The translations under genes were made by a program, and so were the position numbers. Positions 36,401-48,219 of a stretch of DNA of 64,000 bases are shown here, piece after piece. The stretch spans positions 403,784,192-403,848,191 of the forward strand of contig CM060921.1 in NCBI GenBank assembly GCA_030737875.1, written 5' to 3'. The notes under the pieces are model-generated. The model had not been told where the DNA came from, searched no databases, and worked only from the letters and a program-made list of their open reading frames with translations. The DNA comes from Allium sativum (Eukaryota; Streptophyta; Magnoliopsida; Asparagales; Amaryllidaceae). Numbering within the stretch: position 1 is the stretch's first letter; each line of letters starts with the position of its first letter.

Positions 36401-37167
36401 ATGTAAATTTCTCACTCACCTTATAGCCTCCAAATTCAATTGTTTGAACCTTTTTGGCCTACAAATTCCCAAATTTCTATATGTCTACAATTTATCTGGG
36501 AAAAGAAAAATTCTAGATCTATAAAAATGTAAGAAAAAGGGGAAAGAGGTGCGAATCTATTGTTGAGCGTCAAATTGCATTCTTTTCCATTGAATCTATC
36601 TATCCTCTCAATTGCAAATGAATTGGATTTTATCTATTTGTATGTATATATTTTTAATCGAAGAAATTAGGTTAGAAGAGAGAGAGGAAAATGATAGAGC
36701 TCCGCTGCTGTTATAGATTTGAAAGAAAAAAGAATGAGGCCTTACCCCTTTATTTATAGGGGTGGAATTGGCCTTGGACCGTCAGATCTTCTATTAACAT
36801 CCGTCCCTTCATTTTATAATTTTATATGACAAAACCCTAGTTGTCGCTGCCTGGCTCGACCATGCGGTCGCAGCCAGCTGTCGACCGTCGGTCGACCGCT
36901 TGGTCTACCTGGCAGTGAGGTGACTGGGGTAATTAATTTTTAGTATATATTAATTATTCTGTTTTATTTAATTTCCATTCATTTTTGTATTTCATCCGTA
37001 ACTTTTTCATACGAACCCTATTCGCGAAACTCCAAACATGAAAGTTGACCAGTTGAGACAAACACAATGGTTAAAGTTTCATGGTCAAATTCCATCGTTT
37101 GCAGAAATTCCTATTTTTTAGCTTCTAATCAAATAATTATTTACTCTCAAAATTTTGGGTTGTTGCA
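33474..37167 (-). repeat. 3' LTR of element D (3.7 kb)
   Basis: On the minus strand it starts TGCAACAACCC and ends GGGGTGTTACA. Inside are two GTCGAC palindromes (36880-36885, 36891-36896), a TATA box (TATAAATA, 36751-36758) and two copies of a block with GGTTCCGGGCAGG (35011-35098, 35128-35224). A (GT)n(AT)n microsatellite is at 34972-34996. The order and offsets match the LARD LTR at 43753, so the two families are related. Confidence 0.75.
36751..36758 (-). promoter_or_regulatory. TATA box in LTR of element D
   Basis: TATAAATA on the minus strand, about 410 bases from the LTR start and roughly 125-145 bases downstream of the GTCGAC pair. Confidence 0.5.
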
Positions 37168-37190
37168 TTCTCCCTCCCTAAAGGGAATTT
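37168..37190 (-). other. Polypurine tract of element D
   Basis: Minus strand: a GGGATGAAATTCC-type segment leads into TTTAGGGAGGGAGAA just before the LTR start. This arrangement is usual for chromovirus 3' ends. Confidence 0.65.
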
Positions 37191-37740
37191 CATCCCTAAA
37201 TTCCGACAATTAGTTATCCTATCCTACACAACCAATTTACGTACATCCACTTTGCAACCATGTGTATATGTGCATGGTGTACTTAACGCATTTCATTCAT
37301 AAAATATGCATGCAAGATGATTCTAAATCGGGTCCTTTATATGTATGCATAAAGATTTTTAAAACACTTTTGAAAACATGATGCAAAACATTCTAAGTAT
37401 ACTGGCAGTTATATAAGAATACAAATTTTGAAAATTCTTTTTCATCCATAACCTTCACACAATTACGAGTAAAAGTGTAAAGCAACCAATTTTGCATCCA
37501 AACCCTACCATCCAAAACGTCAAGCAATCTAATCGTTCTCTATTTAATTTCTCATAAACTGGAAAAAGGAAATCGAAGCGAAGAAATTTAACATTTTTCC
37601 CGCTTACAAGTTTCCCATTTCCTGCCCTATAGTGGAATTTTCACCTTAGTTACCCAAAATACTCCAAAATTTTCCATCTGTAGACTGTAATGGAGGCTTA
37701 AAACAAGCTCTAAAATGTAAAACGAGTTAATTAATAATTG

Positions 37741-37797
37741 CTATTTTTTAGCTTCTAATTAAATAACAATTTACTATCAAAATTCCGGGTTGTTACA
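37741..37797 (-). repeat. 57-bp remnant of the 5' LTR of element D
   Basis: It is near identical to 37111-37167 (same tttttagcttctaat and gggttgttRca ends). Homology stops sharply at 37740. Confidence 0.75.
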
Positions 37798-38795
37798 ATC
37801 CAGTGCTCAACTGGTAGTAGTTGTTGTATGCAAACTCAACTAAATGGAGATGGTCTTCCCATGATCCCCCGAAGTCCAATACACAAGCTCCTTGGAGATC
37901 TTCCAAAACTCGATTAATCCTGTAGGTTTTACCATCAGTCTGGGGATGATAAGCTGTACTTAAACACAACTCGGTTCCCAAAGTCTCTTGCAAACTCTTC
38001 CAAAATCCACTTGTAAACAGTGGATTTCAATCACTGACTATACTCTTTGGGATACCATGGAATTGAATAGTCCATTTAATATAAAGCTCAGCCAACTTTG
38101 ATCTTTTCCTAATTGATCTAACATGAATAAACCTTGCACTTTTGGTTAAGTGATCCACGATGACCCTAATACCTTCGTTTCCTGTCCCGATTCTAGGTTG
38201 TCTATCGATTAAATCCATCGATATCTGCTCCCACTTCCACGTAGGAACATCTAATGGCTGAAGCAATCCACTCGGCTTCTTCTGTTCAGCTTTCACTAAC
38301 TGATGATTCAAACTTCCAAATAAACTTTCCAACGTCCCTCTTCATACCTTCCCAGTAGTAAGATCACTTCATGTCCTGATATGAATCGTCAACTTCGAGC
38401 GATGACATTCCCTCAGAACCTCATCTCTCAGTCCATCAATATCTGGAACAACCAGTCGTCCTTGCTTTCGGAGTCAACCCTCTCGATCGACCTCGGATTC
38501 CTTATCTTCTGGTTCCAACTTTTGGATAATCTCGACAAGCTTTGCATCCCGCTTTTGGCTCTCGCCAATCTTTTCGATGAGAGTAGGTCTTATCGATAAA
38601 CTTGCCAACATTTCAGGTTCCAACTCTCATCGAGCTTGAAATCAAATCCTTCTAAGTACTCGAGGTGCTTCCATTCCGAAAGTGTCGCTCCCAAATTTGC
38701 ATGCCTTCGACTCAGCGCATCCGCCATTGCGTTACCTTTACCAGGAATATAGGCTATACCAAAATAATATGATGCCAAAAACTCTTACAACATTT
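37798..38795 (-). pseudogene. Chromovirus RNase H C-terminus and integrase core, fragment 1
   Basis: Minus-strand order: IAYIPGKGNAMADALSRRHA (end of RNase H, 38590-38778), a spacer with the zinc-finger region damaged, then LLQPLDVPTWKWEQISMDLI, IVDHLTKSARFIHV and GIPKSIVSD (38027-38332). A TGA follows at 38027-38029, where the family usually has Arg. The frame goes on with GFWKSLQETLGTELCLSTAY and GGSWEDHLHLVEFAYNN to 37798. The MD of the core strand, the SD motif and the STAYHPQTDG region are kept. RT, protease and gag that should lie further right are missing beyond 38795. Confidence 0.85.
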
Positions 38796-39248
38796 CACAA
38801 CACCAGAAAGGCCTATTTGTCACACTTATAACCATGAGTAAGGAATTTCCTCACTGTTATAACTGTTGAGCCAACATGTTTTGGTGATTTTTATCACGCA
38901 TGTTATCACGGTTATAACCATGATAAACACTAACGGATAATGTAACGGTTATGAGCGTGATTATATTTTCTATCATAACGGTTGTAAGAGTGATATATTT
39001 ATCTTACTAACGGTAATAAGCATGATAATATTTTTGTGTGTAACGGTTTTAAATGTGATGAATGCCAGTAATATAACGGTTATAAGTGTGTGTTTAGATT
39101 TTTTTCCAACATTTATAAATGTTATTTTATCCATGATTTTAATGGCTACTGTCACATTTACCACACTAATAACCGTGAGAAACTACACATAGTACATTGC
39201 ATACATAAAACACCTATTTTTTTGGCATAGCCGCTGGTTTTTATAGTG
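38796..39248. mobile_element. CACTA-like non-autonomous mini-element
   Basis: Left end CACAACACCAGAAAGGCC and right end, read inversely, CACTATAAAAACCAGCGGC share CAC and CCAG..GGC..TAT. Flanks are TTT on both sides, compatible with a 3-base duplication though easily met by chance. The interior has about ten copies of AACGGTTATAA-like motifs in both orientations, the subterminal array style of CACTA elements. It has no coding capacity. Confidence 0.5.
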
Positions 39249-42200
39249 TTTTGTAATACTTTTTTATTATGATTAATAATTAAATTACAATTTAGTACAG
39301 GTGATTGTAGTTAGTAGTCAGCTAATTCGGTATAAGGTGGACCATCCACCGTCAACGACATTCATAGTGGACCATCCACTGAATCTAAACTAGATTTCAG
39401 TTCAGGAGCTAGTTCAAGTTACTAGACTAATATATATCATCTCCACGCAGGAAGAATTAACATAAATACAAGCTACACAAAAGTAACAAGTACTAGTTAC
39501 ATGAAAAATATCTTTGGCTAGTGTTGTGAACAACATCCTTGATCAGACTAGATAGTAGCCACGCATTCAGCCGAGTAAACGCCTATGTTAAATATACATA
39601 AATATATATTCAATAATAATGTTAGCTACATACATAGTATTAGCATTAGAACAACAAATAGCATGTAGAACATACTAAATTGAATACTAGTTTAAAATAC
39701 CAAGAGTTATACAATGTCATTAACATACATAATAAGTTTTAAAACAAGATTCAATATGTTTCTTCTATATTCAGTCTTAACATACATATCATCTACCAAA
39801 TTAACTTCAATCCTACCACTAGTCCAAAAAGCTTCAACCTGCTGCACAACTTTAATTGTACCTTAAAAAACCGCAACAAAACATTAGAAATTAACAATAA
39901 TTCATATGTTATTGAATGTTACTACATTAGAAACCAGCTATGATGCATGCAACTACAATCTCTATTCAACTACATGAATTCATTTGTACAAAACAGTCAT
40001 GTCGGTGGTTCCTATATGGCCCCAAAGTAAATATAACACACGTAGATTAGTTACTACATCTAAATACTATACAGAAGATGCCAAGCTAGCAGAAAATCTT
40101 AATTGTCAATAATCTCAGATACCAGTATGAGTTCCAGTCTCATCATACAAGAAGAAAGCATTTCACCAATTTCAACATAAGCAAGAATTCCTTTTAGCTA
40201 ACGATGCATATTTTAACATTTCACGCTTATTACATATATTCTTGTGATACATGCTTGTACACAAACAAACAAGCATATAACATATGTTCTGTTTGTTATT
40301 AACAGTGATACATACAGTAACGAGTCCCATTCATTTTACGGAGACTCGAGTTGGGCCAAGCTGGCCTTCAAATGCAAATGATTGTTGAGGAATATAAGGT
40401 AAGTTGAAAATAAAAGATGGTAAAAGATGGCACAAAGTATAGAGCAACATAACAGAGAAATGCACGTGTCAAATTCATTTTATTATGTTTCTTTTTCCTT
40501 TTATTAAAGGTTGTTTGCTTGTTCTATTTAACTATTTAATCTATTATTATCTAGTTCAACTCTCGCTCAGCCTTTTTAGCTACAGAAATTCCACTACCAT
40601 GCCGATGTTCCGTTTTGTCCTTGTGTGCTTTTTTACTTTAGGTTGATATGATGATTACCTTAGAGATAATACACTATATTTTGTAGTAGTTTAAGCCATC
40701 AAGTAGTCATTTATATATACGCATGGATATTCAGTTGAATCATCTTTCCAAACCTAGAAGGCTAACCTGCGTGTGAATGAATAAATATATTGTTGTACAT
40801 AAGTTCCAGATCAGTTTTCTTTTACATAGTTTAGGTATGCATAAAACTCTTTTTTCATCTATGTGTGCGTTCATACTTAGCTAAGAAATCAAGTTAGAAG
40901 GCTTTCGTCCATAAATAAGCAACATAGTACATAAGCGTGTTGCTTCTGTATTTAATGAATTTGACACTTACTCTCCTATCTATAAAATTATGTTGGTTAA
41001 TAAAAAACTTGCATGTATAACTTGTATAGTCGACCCATAATATAAAGCCAACAATTAGAGGCCTAGAAAATCAGCCATGGTGAGAACATATCAACTTACA
41101 AAAGAATACAAATATATCAAAAATCCAGGGAACAATGAGATGGGCAATCAAAAACCCTAAGAAGGCTAGTGGTAACAAAAGAAAATAATCCAGAAAAAAG
41201 ACACTAGCATTGCATACCTTGTTGAAAAGCACATCACGTCCATTGAGATGCATTATACCATCTTAACAGTGCACTTCCATCTACTTTTTGTCCGAGTCAC
41301 CTTTTAGGATTCACAGGATTAAACAATTTGAGAAGAAAGGAAACTTCTTAAGTTGCTTAGACAATACCTTATCAAATTGAGCTAGAACTGAAAGTGTGGA
41401 AAAAATGCGGCACCCGACCAAGAAACACACCACTGCAAAAAATGCGGAAAAAACGAAACGCTAACTAGTTCATATCTAACGCTCGTAACCGCAGCTTTAT
41501 TTATTATTGGTAAGTTAAAAGCTACAAAAAATCTCTTGGAAATAGGCGTAAGCATCATTCCAATAGACAAGAGCCCATTGATTATCTCAGATCTAAAGCC
41601 AACGATTTATATGATAAAACGGTGAACAACACTTAAGGTGAAATTAATTTGAAACAATTATGAAATCACAGTTCAACACCTTTCTAATCTCATGAGGTCA
41701 ATTATTACTAAGAATACCTAAAGAATGAAATTGAAGTGGCTGACACAAAGTTGATTAAACCAATAAATTCTTTCACAAAAAATGGAGATAGCCAAAACAA
41801 ATCACAGAAGAAAATATATATTAGACTCCAATGGAAAATATCATCTTAGCATCAGAGAAAATTTCTCTGGAAGAAACTAATTACTTTTTAGTGCAGTATA
41901 ATTCAAATGCGGCTATAAATCAATTTCCAGGCTTAACTTGTAAATTTTTGTACTCACTTGAATTCAACTAACTCTGTTTAATATTGAAGTTCCAAGTTAA
42001 ATGATAAAAACTTAGGTATGATCAAAAAAATTATGTTTATTAATCATTATTATGATTTTCAAACAAGTAGACAATAAAATGTGATGAAAACTTTCAATCA
42101 TGTTTAGTATTTTCTCCTTTATTAGCAATAAAATGTATCTTTTATTAGTATAAATCCATAAATATTATAAATAGCTATGTAATATAACTCTTTCCAGAAA

Positions 42201-42258
42201 CCAACTATCCTTTACCCAATTTAAAGCAAAAATCACTTTTATAAAATATTGCCTGTGA
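39249..42258. other. AT-rich spacer, no gene seen
   Basis: No coding frame with known motifs is visible. Two hairpins GGTGGACCATCCACC (39336-39350) and AGTGGACCATCCACT (39366-39380) lie 30 bases apart. The missing 5' half of the old chromovirus is not found here. Confidence 0.5.
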
Positions 42259-43752
42259 TGACTGTCCACAACCCCTGCACTTAAACAAGAGGAATAATAC
42301 GCTGAAAGACATGCCAGGCAGCTGTGGACGATCATCTAGGTAAGGTAACAAAATCGGAACCTATCGTATAACTCACAGCGCAAGGATAAAGTATAATAGA
42401 ACATATACAATAGGTAGAAATAGCAAAGAATCATATATCAAGCATTCAAAGTTTCACAACATCCTGAAAGATCATCCATATATCAATTGTATATAACATC
42501 AAAATTTGTACATGAAGCCTCACAATAACACTCATCAAACAGCGAAAACTAAGAAACTAGGTTGTAGTAAAAATAATACACCAGCCTCCTACTCGCCTTC
42601 GTTCAGCAACGTCGTCTCACCAAGATATCACCTGCCACCTGCTACTCAGTCTATCCATCCAACAATGGATGAACAACCCAAGGTAATAAGAGGAAACATA
42701 AAACCTTGAATCAGACAATAGTCTTAGTGAACAATAAAACAATTAACCAGCATCATCAATAAAGTATATGGGAATAGGCAGATTAACAAACCAATCTACC
42801 AACCCTAGAGAAGAACCCAAACCTGCCTTCTCCGCATCCGGCGGCGATAACCTTTATAATCCATTCAACCAAAGGAATAACAATTCAACCATGGCATTCA
42901 GGACAACCATTCAACCAATAGTAATCTCAAAAACTAGTTATATCTCATGTAAACCATCCTAATCGAGCTCAACATCCCTCAAGCACAAGGCCAGAGGCCT
43001 AAACCAATATCAGAAAAGCACTCAAGAAACATCTCCTTCAATGATGGACAATCTATGTGAGATGGTATAAACAGAACAACCAATCATCCATGACTGACTC
43101 TGGCTTTCACCGCTAGTCCTTCTTCGAAACTATCGTCAATCGTATGACGGCCAAACTTGCCATATGTCAAGGGCTAATGGTAACCCGGTTCTATCAAAAA
43201 CTCCATACGCCTTTCAACAATACGTATCTAGTCCTTTCAACAATGCCCAGGGTACTCGACCATACAACCGATCTTTTAGACGTCTCTATTGTACCCCTGC
43301 TTTGTGCATGCTAGAACCTACAACAACGATAATATCTCATCGTTCAACACCTCTAGTCGTCAACACCTGCGACTATTCACAAGCTCAAAACACGCTGGAG
43401 CAACCATTATCCACCAACTCAAAACACCCTTGAGTTATCTTCACATTCGTTGCTTTTCGAGGATCAACGAACGTCTCACACCACTTCAAACATACCCTGT
43501 TGAACTAGTGTCGAAGCTAGAACCATTGTCGACTCAAAAATAAGCTTCGTTTAGTCGATACTACATTTTATAGCATTTCCAGCCTTTTCACTATGAAAAA
43601 CTGACTAAAATGTCAAAACATCCTTTTTCAACGCTTCTGAAATGCTATTATATCCCCTGGTTCAATTCTGCATCATTCTGGTATAAAAAACTAAGTAAAA
43701 CATCAAAACTGCATTTTACAGTGTTTCTGAAATGATATCATTGCTTCAGGGT
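42259..43752 (-). repeat. Second family L LTR, part 1
   Basis: It starts TGACTGTCCACAACC, matching 17356, and runs parallel to it (same 'tcacagcgcaaggat' and 'aggcagattaa' sections) until the LARD insertion at 43753. No primer site borders its left end, so it is probably not the 5' LTR of the stack at 17356-38795. It looks like a solo or truncated LTR. Confidence 0.7.
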
Positions 43753-43998
43753 GGTAACACCCCGTAATTCTGTAACACTAAGATTCACAAATCAAACAGA
43801 ATTAAATTTTAAAATCAAAATCAAGGGAAAGGGCTGTCCGCTGCGTTCGTCTCGGAATTCTGCATGAAAAAGAGTCTAAGTTTGCGTAAATCGGAGTCCG
43901 TATGAGGAAGTTATGGCATCCGGAAGTTTCAGCGAAGTTCAAATTTCAAAACAGACTCAGAAGCGGGCTGGGCGGGAAATTTCCCGCCCAGGACCCAG

Positions 43999-44077
43999 GT
44001 CGACCAGGGGGTCGACCTGGGTACCCAGGTCGACCAGGGTGTCGACCTCCCCCCCATAGGTCGACCTGGGGGTCGAC
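43999..44077. promoter_or_regulatory. GTCGAC palindrome cluster, 5' LTR of LARD
   Basis: Six GTCGAC sites, at 43999, 44011, 44029, 44041, 44060 and 44072, form pairs 12 bases apart. Most are extended to GGTCGACC. The cluster ends about 85 bases before the TATA box. Likely a binding array for a dimeric factor, by inference. Confidence 0.6.
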
Positions 44078-44160
44078 CTCCCCGCTTTTTCCAGATCTGC
44101 AGCCTGGTTCGTTTTTCTGTATCCGGACGCCATTCTGACCAGATTCGTTGACTTCTACAC

Positions 44161-44167
44161 TATAAAA
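44161..44167 (+). promoter_or_regulatory. TATA box, 5' LTR of LARD
   Basis: CACTATAAAAACAC, about 410 bases into the LTR and conserved in the other LTR (50479-50485). Confidence 0.6.
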
Positions 44168-45979
44168 ACACTCCTAGGCCTCATATTTTCTCCTCACAAC
44201 TTCTCTATGCCTATACTCTGCTCTAATTCTAATTAAAATAAGAAAATACGAAAAATCCAAGACAAGGTTATGCTGCTTAAGTTTGTCAAGAAGAGATTCG
44301 AATCAAGATTAAAGCTTCAAGATAAGAATCAAAGGCTAACTTTGACGGTTTCGAGCAACGTCGCACGAATCATAGCAACGCCATCTTTCTATTCTAAAAA
44401 CGGATCAATGTAAGTCGGTTACTTTTTAGATTTGAACGTTTTCTCTATTTGTGACATGAAATTAAAGGAATAAAAGAATATGCCAAATCTTTCTATTCGA
44501 ATCAATGCTTATATCTTTGGACTTAATTAAGAACTGTTATGATTTGATGACCAATGAGACTGTGACTATGAAACTATGGACCTTAAAACCTTATGTCTCT
44601 TTGACTATGAACGTTGCCTATGACTATGAACACTGCCTATGACTGTGACTCATGACTATGAGAATTATTTCCTTGACTATGAACACAAGCCTATGCCTTT
44701 GATTAGGAAACATAAACTATTGCCTATGACATAACAAGGACAACTGTGATTAAACACCTATGATTCATGACTAGGAAAGTGTTGCTTAAGTTTTGTGACT
44801 ATGAAATTGGTTCAAAACCTGATTATCTATTCTGTCTATTCTTGGTTTTCTTTGGTTTTAGATCTTGGGAATTTACCTATTAAGTTAGGTCTACCCATGT
44901 TCTTGAACCTACGTCGTCATTCAACCCTTTTTATATCATAAGATTTTCAGACCTATAGGCTTTCGATGTTTTAGATCAATTTCAGTGTAATTCGTTAGGT
45001 CTGTAATTAGTAAATTATCATTTTATGCCAGTTATTATGTCTATCTTTTTCATAGCATATTTGGTTCATTCCCTATTTTCTACGAATCTAGATTTATCTA
45101 TAATCTAGATTGAATCACGATTATACTAACGGTGGGAATACGATTTGGGCAAAATATGAAATTTACTAAAACGTAGTTTTTAACTTGGAAATTGGCATAA
45201 ATTGGGAACATGTATTATGGCGTGTTCATAGAAATGCAAATTGGATAAATTTGACATGAATTACAGGATGTGTAATTTGAATCTAGTATTGACTTGTAAA
45301 TCTGGCATTTACATGAATTGTGAACTAGAATAATAGGTCTAGTTTGACATGAACTGTAATTAGAATGTTAAATCAGAATTGGATTAACTAATTTGACATG
45401 ATAAGTATATTGGCATAAATTTGAAATTGGCCATAATTGGGAGTACTTGTCAGGTTTAGCAAAATCATGGTTAGTGACACTTAATTTGGTATAGTTTACA
45501 TACCAAAAAGCATAAATATGATATAGAGGGGAAAATGGGCCATAAGAATAAATGTTGACAATTTGCATTAAAAGAGTAATTAGGAAATAAGTAAATTAGG
45601 AATAATTTACTTATAGAATTTGTCCTAAATGAGAAAATGAAAATTTAGACAAATTAAAGGTTTATTAACGACATCTCTTTTAATAACACACCAGAAAGTT
45701 CTAGGGTGACAGAGAGGATAGTGTCTAGGCTTGGGTTTGGAAAATACAAGTTTCCTACTCTCCCTGGCTATCCCTAACTGATCTGATGGACGGGATGGTT
45801 ACTTTCAAAACCTGATTTGGAAATTAAGCAAAACCCTTTGAACTTAGAAAACACGAATATGCCTAACCCGAGGTTAGACTGAGTTGCGATGTAAACCTTC
45901 CCGGAACCAACCGGCACATCCAATAATCGCAACAATATCTGTCTAATGTGAGTGGTAGCGGCTTTAATTTATTTAGTTA

Positions 45980-46850
45980 AAGCTAGAACAAGAATGGTAG
46001 GGTTAAGTTGACTAAGACACTTAACCAATTCAACATGATAACAAAACCGATGGGTGGAGTTAGGTTCATACAGACACTTAACACAGTTAAGCTAGAATGG
46101 GAGGGTAAAGTCCATAGGAACACTTAACCAACTTAACACAGTTAAGCTAGAATGGGAGGGCTAAGTCCATAGGGACACTTAACCAACTTAACATGGTAAA
46201 AAGACACGATTTGTAGGGGTTAACTAACTAAGAAAACACTTAGCCAAATTAACATGTTAACCAGACTAGAAGGTGGGGTTAAGTAAAGTTAATACACTTA
46301 GCCAAATTAACTTGTTAACTAGACTAGAGGTTGGGGTTAAGTTAAATTTAATACACTTAGCCAATTTGATATGTTAGCTGGACTAGACCGTAGGGTTAAG
46401 TAAACTTGAGCACTTAACCATCAGATTGTGATAATGGAATAGGGTTAAGTTTAAAACATGAAGGGATAATACTTAACCAGTAATAACATGTTAGTTAAAA
46501 CAGACAGGCAAGGTTAAGTTAAAAAGGAAACACTTAACCAATACAGGATGAATGGGTAGGGTTAAGTAATAAGAAATTCTTAACCAATATAACTTGGTTT
46601 GTGGTAGGGTTAAGTCAACATGAATTACTGATAACACTTAACCAGTTTAACAGGATAAATGAAGAGGGTTAAGTTAGCTTGAATTGACTAATGACACTTA
46701 ACCAATCCAAATTGACGGGAATGAGAACTAAGTAGTAAACCTTAGTTAAAAGGAGCTAAGTAGTAAACCTTAGTGAAGAAAACAACGATTCTGGAAACTA
46801 AGTGGTAAACCTTAGTTAGCAAAACTAAGTAGTAATTCTTAGTATGACAC
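45980..46850. repeat. Diverged tandem array TTAAGT/ACTTAACC, 5' LTR
   Basis: About 14 units of roughly 60 bases, each with a GGGTTAAGT-like half and an ACACTTAACCAA half, so each could fold into a stem. The last units become CTAAGTAGTAAACCTTAG. The same array lies in the other LTR at 52285-53165. Confidence 0.75.
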
Positions 46851-48219
46851 GGGAATGAGCGAATGTCCGTCTGAGCAAAAAAGAAGGCTCCAACGAATTG
46901 GGTTACAAAGCCCGAGGCTTCAAGGGGACGTGAGGGTACTCTTGGTATCCCTCTGTGAGGTTGCAGATGATCCTCCTGGGCTCACAGAGGTCAAGGTCTG
47001 CGTTAGAAGAACCAGGGGTATGCCTTGGTTGCAAAATATGGTAACCTAAAGACTAGGATGGACCAGCGTGATTCGGCTAGAAAACGGTAGCCCTGTGATA
47101 GCAACTCGTCGTCTACCATCCATCTTGAGTCAGTTGAGATACGTGAAGCGGAAAGGCGGAGAACTCCAAAAGACCGTATACTTGCTATCTAGTTATGGGT
47201 GAGGATGGCCATAGGTTAGTGGGGGCATAGGGGGCCTGCGTATAGTTCTCATTTTTCAAGGTGTGCCTTTCATTAGTTGAGGGAGGGGTCGAGTGGGACC
47301 ATAGCCACTGGAATAAAAACAGACCTTAGCATCTGCATCAGCAGATATCTGAAAGCTCCCGACCGAGTTCTGTGTTTCTTGATTTGCCCTGCCACGGGAC
47401 TCGGGCCGCACATTACAGGACATGTGCATCTAGACAAGCGATAACGATTCGCGATACATGCGTGGGGAAGTATAGGAACATATACCACTCTAGGCAGTGT
47501 GTCCTAGACTTGGGGGCATTGTTCGACAGGTAGCATAATCCCTAGTTGGACTAGGTGGCATAAACCCTGAATCCGAGAAGCGTTCAGCAGATAGCGTAAA
47601 CTCTAGTTGAATCTAGAAAGCACTTGATAGAAAACCCAAGATTAGATCTAGGTAATAAATAATAAATGTATGCCCGAAGGCAATGGAAAATATAGGGATT
47701 GGGATCACGATATCGTTGCTAGTTGGGACACTAGTTAGGTGGTGCAGAGATAATAGAAAACAGTATAACAAGGAAATAGCGAAGCGGCGAAAGTATTAGA
47801 GCATATCCAGTTTATCTTATCTTAGCATATCTTGTGTTAATCTTGTCTAATCTTGCTGACCCTATCATCATGGTGTTATCTTGTATTCAGTTAATTCATG
47901 TCGTTTTGTTTTTCCATGTTCACATGCTAGAAGTTACTGAACTTACTCAGGCTTTGTGTCTGACTCTGTTTTTCTTTCGTCTTCTTTTCTTCCGTCCTTC
48001 CAGGTTGTAAAGAAGGGAATAGTATAGCTCAGGTTAAGTTGGATTGTCACTCTTTCCCAGCTTGAAGATTTGTCGAAGTTTTGCTTGGATTCTCTTTTCA
48101 GATGCTATGGCTGGCTCTTGCTACATTAGGGAATATAAATGTTGTTTTATGCTTCTTTATTTTGTAAGACAGATGATACTCTGATATTATAAAGAAATCG
48201 TTGTACAAACTATTTTATC

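Larger units (their letters stand above)
33474..37797 (-). mobile_element. Element D: truncated long-LTR element
   Basis: It is bounded by TGTAACACCCC at 33474 and GGGTTGTTACA at 37797 and inserted in the chromovirus integrase; flanks atccc and atcca suggest a 5-base duplication with one change. It holds a full-length LTR (33474-37167), a purine tract, about 570 bases of internal DNA (37168-37740) and a 57-base piece matching the LTR start (37741-37797). It therefore has lost nearly all internal and 5' LTR sequence. No coding capacity is seen. Confidence 0.75.

Noticed and set aside
39249..42258. Missing gag-RT half of the chromovirus
   Set aside because: No Gag, protease or RT motif is found on either strand, and no primer site borders the LTR at 42259.
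46855..47049. Small open frame in the LARD 5' LTR (MSECPSEQKRRLQR...)
   Set aside because: The start codon is lost in the other LTR (gggcaggagcg at the matching place), and there is no domain.
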